Source of the DNA: Flavobacterium oreochromis
GTDB taxonomy: Bacteria; Bacteroidota; Bacteroidia; Flavobacteriales; Flavobacteriaceae
Reading direction: 5' to 3'
Assembly (NCBI RefSeq): GCF_019565455.1
Contig: NZ_CP067377.1
Location: forward strand, 1,928,001 to 1,992,000
Length of the DNA: 64,000 nt
Made by a program: the position numbers and the translations under genes. Positions 36,253 to 44,438 of this stretch are shown here, piece by piece (positions within the stretch are counted from its first letter, which is position 1; each line of letters opens with the position of its first letter). The notes beneath the pieces were generated by a model, which saw only the letters and a program-made list of their open reading frames with translations, searched no databases and was not told where the DNA came from.

Positions 36253-36320
36253 AACTTTAGTTTTATGCCATGCCAGGCGTTTATTAATCCTTAGCCACTT
36301 CCTGCAAGAAGTGGTTATTT

Positions 36321-36542
36321 TTATTTTGTTAGGTTTGCTCTTAGCTTGAATTTTGTTTCATCTGATAAAGAAAACTTTGGTTTTCTAGTAGGCTCTAGAT
36401 CAACTCCCAATTGATCCAGAGCCTTTTGTGCTTCGCTTTCGAGACGTTTAGCATTGTGAATAAGGAGCTTAGCTCCTTCTTTCATCATTTTGGCAGATTC
36501 AACCTGCTGTTTATAAAATTGTATTTTTTGTTTTTTATTCAT
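36321..36542 (-). CDS. Small early phage protein, coiled coil
   Basis: 73 residues, strongly helical (QFYKQQVESAKMMKEGAKLL), basic end. It overlaps the Cro-like gene by four bases. No family recognised. Confidence 0.5.
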   Translation of the reverse strand: MNKKQKIQFYKQQVESAKMMKEGAKLLIHNAKRLESEAQKALDQLGVDLEPTRKPKFSLSDETKFKLRANLTK

Positions 36543-36751
36543 ATGAAATTGAGGTCTGATTTTTCGAAAATTTCAGATTCCTTTTTATTGGTATGTTTCA
36601 TTATAATTTTTACAACTATATAATTATTTAAGGTAGGGGCCTTGCGTTTTGCGTGGCCATAAACTGTAGTTTCAGTTACTTCTAAAAAATCAGCAATATT
36701 TTTCCTTAATGGAATATTATTTCTGATGATCTTATAAATTTCTTCTTGCAT
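36539..36751 (-). CDS. Cro-like HTH regulator, first gene of the early operon
   Basis: 70 residues. Segment IADFLEVTETTVYGHAKRK is a helix-turn-helix with a typical recognition helix. As the first gene transcribed leftward from the promoter at 36959-36989 it is the likely Cro counterpart that turns the repressor off during lytic growth. The leader is about 200 bases. Confidence 0.65.
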   Translation of the reverse strand: MQEEIYKIIRNNIPLRKNIADFLEVTETTVYGHAKRKAPTLNNYIVVKIIMKHTNKKESEIFEKSDLNFI

Positions 36752-36931
36752 AGATTCGGTTTTTTAAAATTATTAGACCCAGTACCAGAATTGAATCTAG
36801 TATATATCTTTCAATATGTTTTCATTAAACTAACTGGGTATTTTACAACTGTAAGATTTAACTTATAATCTCTTGACAGTGTTTTTTTTGCCTTTCGTCG
36901 ATTTTATTCAATATGTCAAAGAACTTTGCTT

Positions 36932-36950
36932 AATTTGCGCTTTGCAAATT
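36932..36950. promoter_or_regulatory. Inverted-repeat operator at the early promoter start
   Basis: AATTTGC - GCTTT - GCAAATT, two perfect seven-base arms, immediately downstream of the -7 box, covering the expected transcription start. The half-site GCAAAT is repeated at 36958-36963. A likely repressor or Cro binding site. Confidence 0.6.
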
Positions 36951-36958
36951 GTACTTAG

Positions 36959-36989
36959 CAAATATAAAAACATATTGAAACATATCAAA
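36959..36989 (-). promoter_or_regulatory. Early (lytic) promoter
   Basis: On the reverse strand TTTG (36989-36986), 19 bases, then TATATTTG (36966-36959): an exact match to the Bacteroidota -33/-7 pattern TTTG-N19-TAnnTTTG. Start of transcription is expected near 36953. Confidence 0.75.
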
Positions 36990-37016
36990 ACATTTTGAAA
37001 CAAAACGAAACAAAAT
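36967..37016 (+). repeat. Five tandem 10-base repeats in the lysogeny switch
   Basis: AAAACATATT, GAAACATATC, AAAACATTTT, GAAACAAAAC and GAAACAAAAT in a row. They share the pattern rAAACAnnnn with the A-run in phase with the helix (10-base period), so the DNA should be curved. They overlap the early promoter and end 40 bases before the repressor ATG. Probable operator array and/or bent DNA. Confidence 0.65.
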
Positions 37017-37055
37017 TATTTAATTTAAAATTATTCTAAATAAGATTTATGTCTA

Positions 37056-37595
37056 ATGAAAGATATAAAGGTTAATAGGTTGAATATGAATGGGAAAGAA
37101 AGAATAGAATCTGTGTTAGCTTACTTAAAAATGACTAAACATGCAATAGGTGTATCGATAGGTGACAAGAATGGCATGAGGTTAACGTATGTTACATCAG
37201 GCAGGAATGAGATTTCTGAGAAGCTAGCAAAGGACATCAGCGAAACATATCCAAACATTAGGTTCGAGTGGTTGTTACATGGAACTGAGCCTATGCTAGT
37301 AGACACTAATCACGTAATAAATCGTGGAAAATCAGATAAGGATATTAACCATCAGGATTATTTAGCTATAATAGAGGAACAGCGTAATATTATAATAGAG
37401 TTGAGAAGTCAATTAGATTTATATAGAAAAAAGACTACAGAAGATTACAATAGTGTAATTGATATTACTAATAATAGGCTGAAAAAAGTTGAAGAATTTA
37501 TTGACCTGATGAAAATCATGCTTAAGATAGACTCTGAAATTACCACATTGGAAGTTAAGCAAAATCAAAAATTGAAATTCCAAAAACTTAATTAA
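37056..37595 (+). CDS. Phage repressor (CI-like, HTH)
   Basis: 179 residues. The first 85 residues are an XRE-like helix-turn-helix: LAYLKMTKHAIGVSIGDKNG then ISEKLAKDISETYPNIRFEW, ending with LLHGTEPM, the usual end of the domain. The rest is a coiled coil, probably for dimer formation, without a LexA-type peptidase. It is divergent from the early operon with 304 bases between; the promoter and repeats in that gap are its likely targets. Induction probably does not use RecA-driven self-cleavage. Confidence 0.82.
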   Translation: MKDIKVNRLNMNGKERIESVLAYLKMTKHAIGVSIGDKNGMRLTYVTSGRNEISEKLAKDISETYPNIRFEWLLHGTEPMLVDTNHVINRGKSDKDINHQDYLAIIEEQRNIIIELRSQLDLYRKKTTEDYNSVIDITNNRLKKVEEFIDLMKIMLKIDSEITTLEVKQNQKLKFQKLN

Positions 37596-37761
37596 ATGAA
37601 TTTTTTAACATAAATAAAATTTCGTTTTTCAATTTTTTATTTTTTTCTTCTAAGAGAAGTAACATTACTTCTGCTTTAATTAAGCGTAGCTGTCTAAGCC
37701 TCTCTTTATCATCTTCGATAGAGAGGCATTTATTTAGTTTGTTTTTTAGTCTTTCAACCAT
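37588..37761 (-). CDS. Small coiled-coil protein, unknown
   Basis: 57 residues, MVERLKNKLNKCLSIEDDKE onward, with a leucine-rich helix. It overlaps the 3' end of the repressor gene by eight bases in the opposite direction and follows the membrane gene by 18 bases. No family recognised. Confidence 0.5.
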   Translation of the reverse strand: MVERLKNKLNKCLSIEDDKERLRQLRLIKAEVMLLLLEEKNKKLKNEILFMLKNSFN

Positions 37762-37779
37762 TGTCAAAAATAGCTGTTT

Positions 37780-38244
37780 TTACGATCTAGAAGCTTTTTC
37801 TATTTCGTCCTCTATAATCTTGTTTAGATTCAATAATTCAATTCTTCGTTGTATGCCTATACTTATGTAATGTAAGAAAATTATTACTATTAACGTAGAA
37901 GGTGCCACAAAGTTCCATGAATTCATAAACTCATCTTTTGGCTTACAATCTTCTACTAGCAAATAGATTGATTGATATATAAACATGAAAATTGGAGCAA
38001 CCAGAGAATATTTCCACCAATTTTTATTAGTAGTGTACCAGATGAAAATTAAAAATATGATTATAATCTTTTGAACCAAAGCCCACGCTAACGCGTAAAG
38101 GCTCTGGTAATAAATGCTTTCATATTTAAAAATAACAAAATCTACCTCCTTTTTATCAGGGACTAATTCATAACAATAAAAAAAAGGAACAGTTAAAATA
38201 ATTAACAAACATATTATTTTGTCAATAGTAAATAGTTTAGCCAT
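37780..38244 (-). CDS. Four-span membrane protein beside repressor
   Basis: 154 residues with hydrophobic segments near 8-25, 48-68, 77-95 and 115-135. No motif. It overlaps the small lipoprotein gene by eight bases, so the two are coupled. A membrane protein and lipoprotein next to a prophage repressor suggests a superinfection exclusion or lysogenic conversion function, but this is an inference. Confidence 0.6.
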   Translation of the reverse strand: MAKLFTIDKIICLLIILTVPFFYCYELVPDKKEVDFVIFKYESIYYQSLYALAWALVQKIIIIFLIFIWYTTNKNWWKYSLVAPIFMFIYQSIYLLVEDCKPKDEFMNSWNFVAPSTLIVIIFLHYISIGIQRRIELLNLNKIIEDEIEKASRS

Positions 38245-38419
38245 GAGTTGGTGGTTTTATTTTATCAGGATCTATGTCATAATAAGACTCAGATAGTCTT
38301 GATGTAGCTTCAGTTGCTTGGGGATCTTGATCATTCCCAGTAATGTAATCAATTACTTCTTCGTATGTGCAGCTTGTTGTGCAAAAAAATACAAAAATAA
38401 GAATCAAAAATTTTTTCAT
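38237..38419 (-). CDS. Small prophage lipoprotein
   Basis: 60 residues. MKKFLILIFVFFCTTSCTYE has a basic start, a hydrophobic core and a lipobox (TTSC), giving a mature lipoprotein of about 43 residues rich in Asp, Glu and Ser. It is coupled with the membrane protein downstream. Likely expressed from the prophage. Confidence 0.65.
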   Translation of the reverse strand: MKKFLILIFVFFCTTSCTYEEVIDYITGNDQDPQATEATSRLSESYYDIDPDKIKPPTHG

Positions 38420-38724
38420 TCTGTTTGCGAATTTAAAGGTTTATTAAAAAAAAATGTTACGGTTTTTCCGTATGTTTTGTTAAAATTTTATTTGCTTTTG
38501 CAGGTGTTTATTTAAGTAAAACATGCGATTTCTACACAAATTTATATATGTTTTTCTTATTTCAGCTAAATAAAACACCTAATTTATTCCGTTTGCAAAT
38601 TGCATCTACATAATTGATTTATACATTTTTAGCTGTTATTTTTTACTGTTTACCGATTTTTTTCTTTTTCAAAATACTTTTAGATATTTTTGCATATAGC
38701 AATTAGTATAAACTAAAAACAAAT
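38420..38724. promoter_or_regulatory. Intergenic region with divergent promoters
   Basis: No gene. A TATTTTTG box on + (38685-38692) lies 33 bases before the lipoprotein ATG and fits a -7 box. TTTGCGAATT (38424-38433) and TTTGCAAATTG (38592-38602) resemble TTTGCAAATTG at the early promoter (36941-36951) and may be operator sites. Confidence 0.4.
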
Positions 38725-39492
38725 ATGAAAAAAATATTATTTACATTCTTAGCACTAATTATCATATCATGTTCAAAAGAAACTAACGAACAGGTAAGCG
38801 CTTTAACAGATACAGTTTCCCAATCACAGGGTAAGTTTATTAAAACTAGAATTGTGACGGATATGAAAACAGGAAGTAAAACTGTTCGTAATTTCTATTT
38901 TGAAAATACTAAGCTGATAAAAGATGAAGAGGTTCTACAGAATGGAACTATTTTTAAAACAGAATATAGCTATATAGGCAATCTACTTAATGAGGAGAGA
39001 ACCACTATATCAACGAAACAAGATATAGAATCTAGCAAGTACAACTATGACACACAAGGTAGACTTAGTAGGGTTGATAATCTTAAAAATGGCAAATTTA
39101 CAGGTTATGATACTTATGAATATACTAGTGATGGTTTTTTGAAAAAACGTAATCAATTCAATTCTTCAGGAAGTTTATTTCAGTATGATTTATACGATTA
39201 CGAAATTACAAATGGAGTTGTAGATAAATATACAGAAACAGAATATTCTACAGGTATGACCAATTACATTTATAAATTTGTTTTTTTTGTTAAAAAAAGT
39301 ATAACTCCTTATTCAAAAATAAACCTTCCTAAGTATCTTATTCATGTTGGTAGAAATTACAATACAATACAGAAAAATACAGATTTCAACTCTAGTTTTT
39401 ACGAGTATAAATACAAAGAGGATGTTCCAGTAGAGATGATTGAAAAGATAGACGGAATAGCTGTGAAGAAAACAGAATTTTTGTATTACTAA
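38725..39492 (+). CDS. Prophage-end lipoprotein with YD-like repeats
   Basis: 255 residues. Signal and lipobox: MKKILFTFLALIIISCSKE. The mature part has short repeated units of the form YNYDTQGRLSRVDN and YEYTSDGFLKKRNQF, like YD/RHS-type extracellular repeats. It lies near the attachment site, followed after 13 bases by an HTH gene, and has its own promoter. Likely a surface protein expressed from the lysogen. Confidence 0.65.
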   Translation: MKKILFTFLALIIISCSKETNEQVSALTDTVSQSQGKFIKTRIVTDMKTGSKTVRNFYFENTKLIKDEEVLQNGTIFKTEYSYIGNLLNEERTTISTKQDIESSKYNYDTQGRLSRVDNLKNGKFTGYDTYEYTSDGFLKKRNQFNSSGSLFQYDLYDYEITNGVVDKYTETEYSTGMTNYIYKFVFFVKKSITPYSKINLPKYLIHVGRNYNTIQKNTDFNSSFYEYKYKEDVPVEMIEKIDGIAVKKTEFLYY

Positions 39493-39505
39493 GTTTAATT
39501 TTTCA

Positions 39506-39742
39506 ATGTTCAAATCAGACGTCAAAATACTTGAATTAATAGCTTATTTAAAGTATAAAGGTGTTGTGTCTTCAAACAAAGATTTTTGTTCGAAAATCGA
39601 AATGCTACACACCACAATCACTAAAATAAAAAAAGGAGAAGCGCACTTCACGGCATTACATATAGAGCGCATTTGTCAAGTCTATAAAGTGAATGCGAAT
39701 TGGATTTTTGGGACTGAATCCTCTATGTTTTTAAAAACATAA
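39506..39742 (+). CDS. XRE-like HTH protein at the attachment end
   Basis: 78 residues. IAYLKYKGVVSSNKDFCSKI with HTTITKIKKGEAHFTALHIERICQVY is a helix-turn-helix, ending NANWIFGTESSMF like the end of the repressor HTH domain. It could act as an excision or lysogeny regulator. It is the last prophage gene before the tRNA remnant. Confidence 0.65.
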   Translation: MFKSDVKILELIAYLKYKGVVSSNKDFCSKIEMLHTTITKIKKGEAHFTALHIERICQVYKVNANWIFGTESSMFLKT

Positions 39743-39777
39743 ACTACTGAAAAACAAATATTTAAAAATTTCATTGT

Positions 39778-39800
39778 CGGCAATGTAAACGGCAATGTAA
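39778..39800 (+). repeat. Two copies of CGGCAATGTAA near the attachment site
   Basis: CGGCAATGTAA occurs at 39778-39788 and 39790-39800. Short direct repeats about 90 bases from the tRNA remnant, on the phage side, are candidates for integrase arm-type sites. Confidence 0.4.
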
Positions 39801-39888
39801 GTATAAAAAAACAATCAAAAAGCCGTTCTTTCACATTACTATATTGCTGATTATCAGTCTTTATACATGCTATTTATAAAAGAGATTT

Positions 39889-39933
39889 GGATTCATAACC
39901 CTGAGGTCACGGGTTCAACTCCCGTCTTCGCTA
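39889..39933 (+). tRNA. 3' fragment of tRNA-Met(CAT), prophage attachment end
   Basis: The anticodon loop TTCATAA, variable region, T-arm ACGGG-TTCAACT-CCCGT and acceptor half CTTCGCT with discriminator A are present. The D-arm and 5' acceptor half are absent. This is the duplicated 3' tRNA end left by integration; the complete gene should be at the other prophage end outside the window. The exact recombination point cannot be set without attL. Confidence 0.78.
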
Positions 39934-39967
39934 CAAGGCTTAAAAAGTCGAAAAGCACAGATTTTAT

Positions 39968-40000
39968 GCGGTTTTAAAGTAATTTAGAGCCGCTTTTTTT
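39968..40000 (+). terminator. Terminator after the tRNA remnant
   Basis: GCGG followed by a loop and CCGC then seven T, with T-A and G-T pairs extending the stem. This is probably the original terminator of the tRNA transcript. Confidence 0.55.
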
Positions 40001-40024
40001 ATGTCTAAAATTAATGGAATTTTA

Positions 40025-40042
40025 GCTAACGAATACGTTAGC
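40025..40042. repeat. Inverted repeat GCTAACG-AATA-CGTTAGC
   Basis: Perfect seven-base arms. Followed by a second CGAATACG. No gene contains it. It may be a remnant of an insertion or a protein-binding site. Confidence 0.4.
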
Positions 40043-40097
40043 GAATACGTTTTCATAAAAACGGGGATCAATACTAAAAGTTGTGGAGGAACTCAAA

Positions 40098-40560
40098 TTA
40101 CGCATAAATTTTTGTTAGCCTAAAAAGGAAAAATTCTATACTACGCACGCCTCTAAATTGTGCTCTAAATGCTTTTATTTTTGCGTTAAAGGATTCTGCA
40201 GAAGCATTAGTGCTTCTGTTATCAAAATAATTTAGTATTGTTTTGTAGTGGTTAATTATTGTTCTGGAAATGGTATTAAAAGCTTTAAATCCTGTTTGAT
40301 TTACTTTTTCGTGCCACTTGGCTAATTTTGTGTAAGCATATATTTTATTTGTTCTATTTTGAAAAATATTTGATAGTTCTATTGAGAGTTGATAAGCAAT
40401 TTCGATATCAGGATAAATTTTAAATACAATTTTGGCTCTTTCTTAGATCAAGTCATATTCTTGTTTTTTAAAGTTTAGTCTTAAAATCTTTTCTTTAGGT
40501 TTTAAAGATTGTGTTTGTTCGGTGTAAGAAATCTCATTGTTTGGAAGTGTGAAAAATATA
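40098..40560 (-). pseudogene. Transposase remnant, ISL3-type (ISAon1-like)
   Basis: The reverse frame ending at TAA 40098 reads ...KVNQTGFKAFNTISRTIINHY ... FDNRSTNASAESFNAKIKAF ... FLFRLTKIYA, the C-terminus of ISL3-type transposases with the conserved NA.AES.N segment and its catalytic Glu. An in-frame TAA near 40443 (after EYDLI) and the loss of the N-terminal half make it a dead fragment. It lies beside the prophage end in chromosomal DNA. Confidence 0.75.
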
Positions 40561-41057
40561 AAGAGTTAGGAATTTGTTTCTTTTTTGTTTGGATACTCTT
40601 TGTGTTTTGTTAAATATTTTATCTTTTTCCTTTCTTTGAAAAACTTCTGTAGTTTGATTTGTGTTTTAATCTTGAGTATAAGTAGGTAGGCTTCTATTGT
40701 TTTTTCATTGTGTTAATTTGGATTATAAAGTTGTTTAGCCTTTATTTAGTTTTATTTTTTAGAATTAATAGCTTGAATCAGAGATTTTTTGTGTTGATTA
40801 AAATTTAAATAAATTAGATTAAATGTATAATTTTTGGATTTTGATTTATTTAAAAACTTTTTAATATGTTAAAAAAATAAATCGAAATACAGCTTTAATG
40901 TTAAGTTGATATAATTTTTGTGTTAATTCATCGTTAAATAAAATTATGTGTAGATAAGAAGGAATATTTGTATTTTGTCTTATTAGTTTGTTTGTAGAGC
41001 TGTGTTTGTTTGTTTTGCATGCAATAAAATTATATTTTTCGGTATTTTTGTTTAATA
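40561..41057. other. Gene-free AT-rich stretch
   Basis: 497 bases with no plausible reading frame on either strand and no clear repeat. The T- and A-runs are irregular. It probably includes the promoter of the downstream histidine kinase and decayed insertion sequence. Confidence 0.5.
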
Positions 41058-42581
41058 TTGTTTTTTAAAGTAGAATTCAAAATGCAATTAGAGCTGTCAG
41101 ATCATTTTTTTTTAAACAAAATAATTTCTAATCAATCATTACTTTTTTTTCAATTTTCAGTGGGTTTAAATGGCTGTTTAGTTGTTGATTATTTACAGGG
41201 GCCTCATTATGATTTTTTTGAATCGGAGATTGAAATGTTTCAAACTGATCCTTTAAGTATTTTTAGAAAAGTAGTGTTGCCTGTAGATAAGTCTAAGATT
41301 TTAAGTTCTATAGATAGAAGTAGAAGTGATTTAAAAGAGTTGCAAATAGAATTTAGAGTCGTGCTGTCCAAGGATTTGAAATGGTATAAAATGGGAGCTA
41401 CTGTTGAAAGAGAAGGAGGTAAAGTTTCTTTTTTTGGAGTGATTTCAGATATTACAGATCAGAAAAAAACAGAAGAGGAGAGTAGGATTGCAGAATTGAG
41501 AAGTCAATTTGCTAATCAGGCTTCAGGTATAGGGGTTTGGGATTGGAACTTAGAAACAAATCAAGTTTTTTATTCAGCACAGTCTCTTAAAATTTTAGAG
41601 ATAAACGAGGGAGATGTTGGTTTGATTTCAAATCCTGAAAAGTGGGATACTTTAGTTCATCCAGATGATAAAGAAATTTATTTTAATAATATAAAAGAAC
41701 ATTTTGAGGGAAGAATTCCTTATTATGAAACATATCACCGTGTTTTATGTAATGGTGTTTATAAGTGGATTTTAGATAGAGGGAAAGTTATAGAACGAGA
41801 TACTTATGGGAAACCTTTAAGGATTATTGGGACTCATACAGATGTTACAGTTCAAAAGGCAAAAGAACAAAAACTTCGAGAAACTTTTGATGTTGTTAAT
41901 AGTCAAAAAGGGAAATTGATGAATTTTGCTCATATTGTTTCTCATAATTTAAAAAGTCATACAGAAAATTTCTATATGTTATTGTCTTTTTATAAAAATG
42001 GATATGTTTCAACGGAAGAAGTAATTAAGAGTTTACAGATTGTATATAATGAATTGAAAGGAACTATAGATAATTTAGTAGACTTAGTAGGAGTACAGGC
42101 AGAAGTTATTAGTGAGAAACAGAAGAATAATTTAAGATATTATGTAGAAAGATCGTTATCTGTTTTAAAAGAAATGATTTATGCTAAAGATATAATTATA
42201 AATCTAGATGTAGATAAAGATTTTGAGGTTTCTTTTATTCCTGCTTATCTTGAGAGTGTGATATTGAATTTAATTACTAATGCAGTGAAATATTCAGATC
42301 CTAATAAAAAAGATAAATTTATTTCATTTTATTTGAAATCAGAGCTAGATAATAATATTGAATATGATGTTTTATGTGTTGAAGATAATGGGATAGGAAT
42401 TGATTTAGATAAATATCAAGAAGCAGTATTTGGACCTTATAAAACTTTTCATAAAAATAGAGCGTCTACAGGGATTGGTTTGTATATAGCTAAAAATCAA
42501 ATAGAGGCTATGGGAGGTAAAATTACTGTTGTTAGTAAGTTAGATGTGGGGTCTATTTTTAAGGTTTATTTTAAGAGATAG
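41058..42581 (+). CDS. PAS-domain sensor histidine kinase (orphan)
   Basis: 507 residues (a second Met at 41082, MQLELSD, may be the true start). Two PAS/PAC units: about 1-140 and 150-285 (VWDWNLETNQVFYSA, WDTLVHPDDKEIYF, IGTHTDVTVQKAKEQ). The H-box is HIVSHNLKSH and the ATPase has NLITNAVKYS, VEDNGIGID and STGIGLYIAKN. No transmembrane segment, so a cytosolic sensor. There is no response regulator beside it. It is probably a chromosomal gene; a long 25-base palindrome terminates it. Confidence 0.88.
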   Translation: MFFKVEFKMQLELSDHFFLNKIISNQSLLFFQFSVGLNGCLVVDYLQGPHYDFFESEIEMFQTDPLSIFRKVVLPVDKSKILSSIDRSRSDLKELQIEFRVVLSKDLKWYKMGATVEREGGKVSFFGVISDITDQKKTEEESRIAELRSQFANQASGIGVWDWNLETNQVFYSAQSLKILEINEGDVGLISNPEKWDTLVHPDDKEIYFNNIKEHFEGRIPYYETYHRVLCNGVYKWILDRGKVIERDTYGKPLRIIGTHTDVTVQKAKEQKLRETFDVVNSQKGKLMNFAHIVSHNLKSHTENFYMLLSFYKNGYVSTEEVIKSLQIVYNELKGTIDNLVDLVGVQAEVISEKQKNNLRYYVERSLSVLKEMIYAKDIIINLDVDKDFEVSFIPAYLESVILNLITNAVKYSDPNKKDKFISFYLKSELDNNIEYDVLCVEDNGIGIDLDKYQEAVFGPYKTFHKNRASTGIGLYIAKNQIEAMGGKITVVSKLDVGSIFKVYFKR

Positions 42582-42592
42582 TATTGGGATTA

Positions 42593-42646
42593 AATATTAG
42601 TATAAAAAAATCACGCTAAAAAGCGTGATTTTTTTATACTAATATT
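42593..42646. terminator. Bidirectional terminator with perfect 25-base stem
   Basis: Arms 42593-42617 and 42622-42646 are exact reverse complements (core TCACGCT / AGCGTGA) around a four-base AAAA loop, with A- and T-runs inside the arms. It lies between the converging kinase and rny genes. Confidence 0.9.
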
Positions 42647-42651
42647 TGTAA

Positions 42652-44213
42652 TTATTTGGCTATATTAACTGCTCTTGTTTCTCGGATTACAGTAATTTTA
42701 ACCTGACCTGGGTAGGTCATTTCTGTTTGTATTTTGTGAGATATATCAAATGAAAGTTTTGATGCCATTTCATCTGTCACTTTTTCACTTTCTACAATTA
42801 CACGTAATTCTCTACCTGCTTGAATTGCATAAGCGCTTTTTACACCGCCAAAGCCATAAGCAATATCTTCTAGATCTTTAAGGCGTTGGATGTAAGAGTC
42901 TAGGACTTGGCGTCTAGCGCCAGGTCTAGCGCCAGAAATAGCATCACAAACTTGGATAATTGGAGCAATTAATGACTTCATTTCTATTTCGTCATGATGT
43001 GCACCAATCGCATTGCATACTTCCTCTTTTTCACCATATTTTTCAGCCCATTGCATACCTAGTAAAGCGTGTGGTAAATCACTTTCTGTTTCAGGAACTT
43101 TGCCTATATCGTGTAAAAGTCCTGCTCTTTTGGCTAATTTTACATTTAATCCTAATTCAGCAGCCATGATTCCACAAAGTTTTGAAACTTCTCGAGAGTG
43201 CTGTAATAAGTTTTGACCATATGAAGAACGGTATTTCATGCGACCTACTATTTTGATTAACTCAGGATGTAGTCCATGAACGCCTAGTTCAATAACAGTA
43301 CGTTTACCTACTTCAATGATTTCTTCTTCTATTTGTTTAGTAGTTTTAGCTACTACTTCTTCGATTCTTGCTGGGTGTATACGTCCATCTGTTACTAATT
43401 TATGGAGAGATAAACGTGCAATTTCTCTTCTTACTGGGTCAAAACATGATAGAATGATGGCTTCTGGAGTGTCATCTACTATAATTTCTACTCCTGTGGC
43501 AGCTTCTATGGCACGTATATTACGTCCTTCACGGCCGATGATTCTGCCTTTTACATCGTCTGATTCTATATTGAATACGGAAACACAGTTTTCAACTGCT
43601 TCTTCTGTTCCTACTCGTTGAATGGTATTGATAATAATTTTTTTAGCTTCTTGTTGAGCAGTTAATTTAGCTTCTTCTATTGTCTCTTGAATATGAGCCA
43701 TAGCATTTGTTTTAGCTTCTGCTTTTAAGCTTTCCATTAATTGATTTTTAGCTTCTTCAGCAGAAAGTCCAGAAATAGTTTCTAGCTGTTCTACTTGAGC
43801 TCTGTGCATTTTATCAATTTCAGTAGTTTTCTTCTCTAAGTTATCTACTTTTGAATCGTATTCTTTTATTTTATGATCAATTTCTTCATTTAGTTTTTTT
43901 GTTTTTGCAAGTTCGTTAGAAACTTGAGACTCTTTGTCTCGTATTCTTTTTTCTACTTCAGCAACTTTTCGATCACGGGCTAAAATAACCTGTTCGTGTT
44001 CTGCTTTTAGCTCGATAAACTTCTCTTTGGCTTGTAATATCTTGTCTTTTTGATGTTTTCAGCCTCTGTATTCGCGTCTTTTAAGATAGAAGTCGCTTCT
44101 TTCTTAGCATTTTTAATCAAGGTAGATACATTGGTTTTTTCTAAGTATTTTGCAATACCAAAACCTGTTGCAACTCCAAAGATTCCAATAATAATTACTA
44201 TTAAAATGTCCAT
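42652..44213 (-). CDS. rny: Ribonuclease Y, frameshifted
   Basis: Reconstructed 520 residues, the usual length: N-terminal membrane anchor [20 protein letters not shown], coiled coil, KH domain [20 protein letters not shown], and HD phosphohydrolase domain LLHDIGK with [11 protein letters not shown]. The break is at T5 44047-44051; one more base joins AENIKK to [10 protein letters not shown]. RNase Y starts mRNA decay. A true knock-out of this central gene is unlikely, so a sequencing error is favoured. It follows zapA and the 6S RNA. Confidence 0.93.
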
Positions 44214-44243
44214 AGTCTGTGTTAAGTGTTATGTATAAAAAAA

Positions 44244-44393
44244 CCTACATTAGAAAGATTGCATAAACTCGAAATATGCAAGTTTTGGGTTAACTCAATG
44301 TTCAAGCTTCCTACTGAAAGGCCTGCTATAGTATTGACGATTTGCCCTTTTTAAACGTTAGTGTTGAGTTTATCAAATGGGTACTAATGTAGG
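44244..44393 (-). ncRNA. ssrS: 6S RNA (6S-Flavo type)
   Basis: Reverse strand from CCTACATTAG (44393) to CTAATGTAGG (44244) closes a 10-base end stem. Inner helices include AAACTCAA/TTGAGTT and a hairpin TGCATA/TATGCA. A T-run follows, as at a terminator. It lies between zapA and rny, and 6S RNA is next to zapA in many bacteria. 6S RNA binds sigma-A RNA polymerase and represses promoters in stationary phase. The structure is read by eye. Confidence 0.75.
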
Positions 44394-44438
44394 TAGTGTT
44401 TTTAAATCTAATTTTTAAGAACGTATTTTTATTTTGTT

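Noticed and set aside
36967..37016. CRISPR-like repeat array
   Set aside because: Units are 10 bases with no spacers and lie between divergent regulator genes; they fit an operator or bent DNA. No CRISPR array or cas gene is seen in the window.
39860..39933. A complete tRNA-Met gene
   Set aside because: The D-arm and the 5' acceptor strand are absent; only the anticodon loop, T-arm and 3' acceptor half are present.
40001..40123. A 40-codon + strand frame MSKINGILANEYVSEYV
   Set aside because: Created largely by the inverted repeat and CGAATACG repeat; no conservation or start signal evident.
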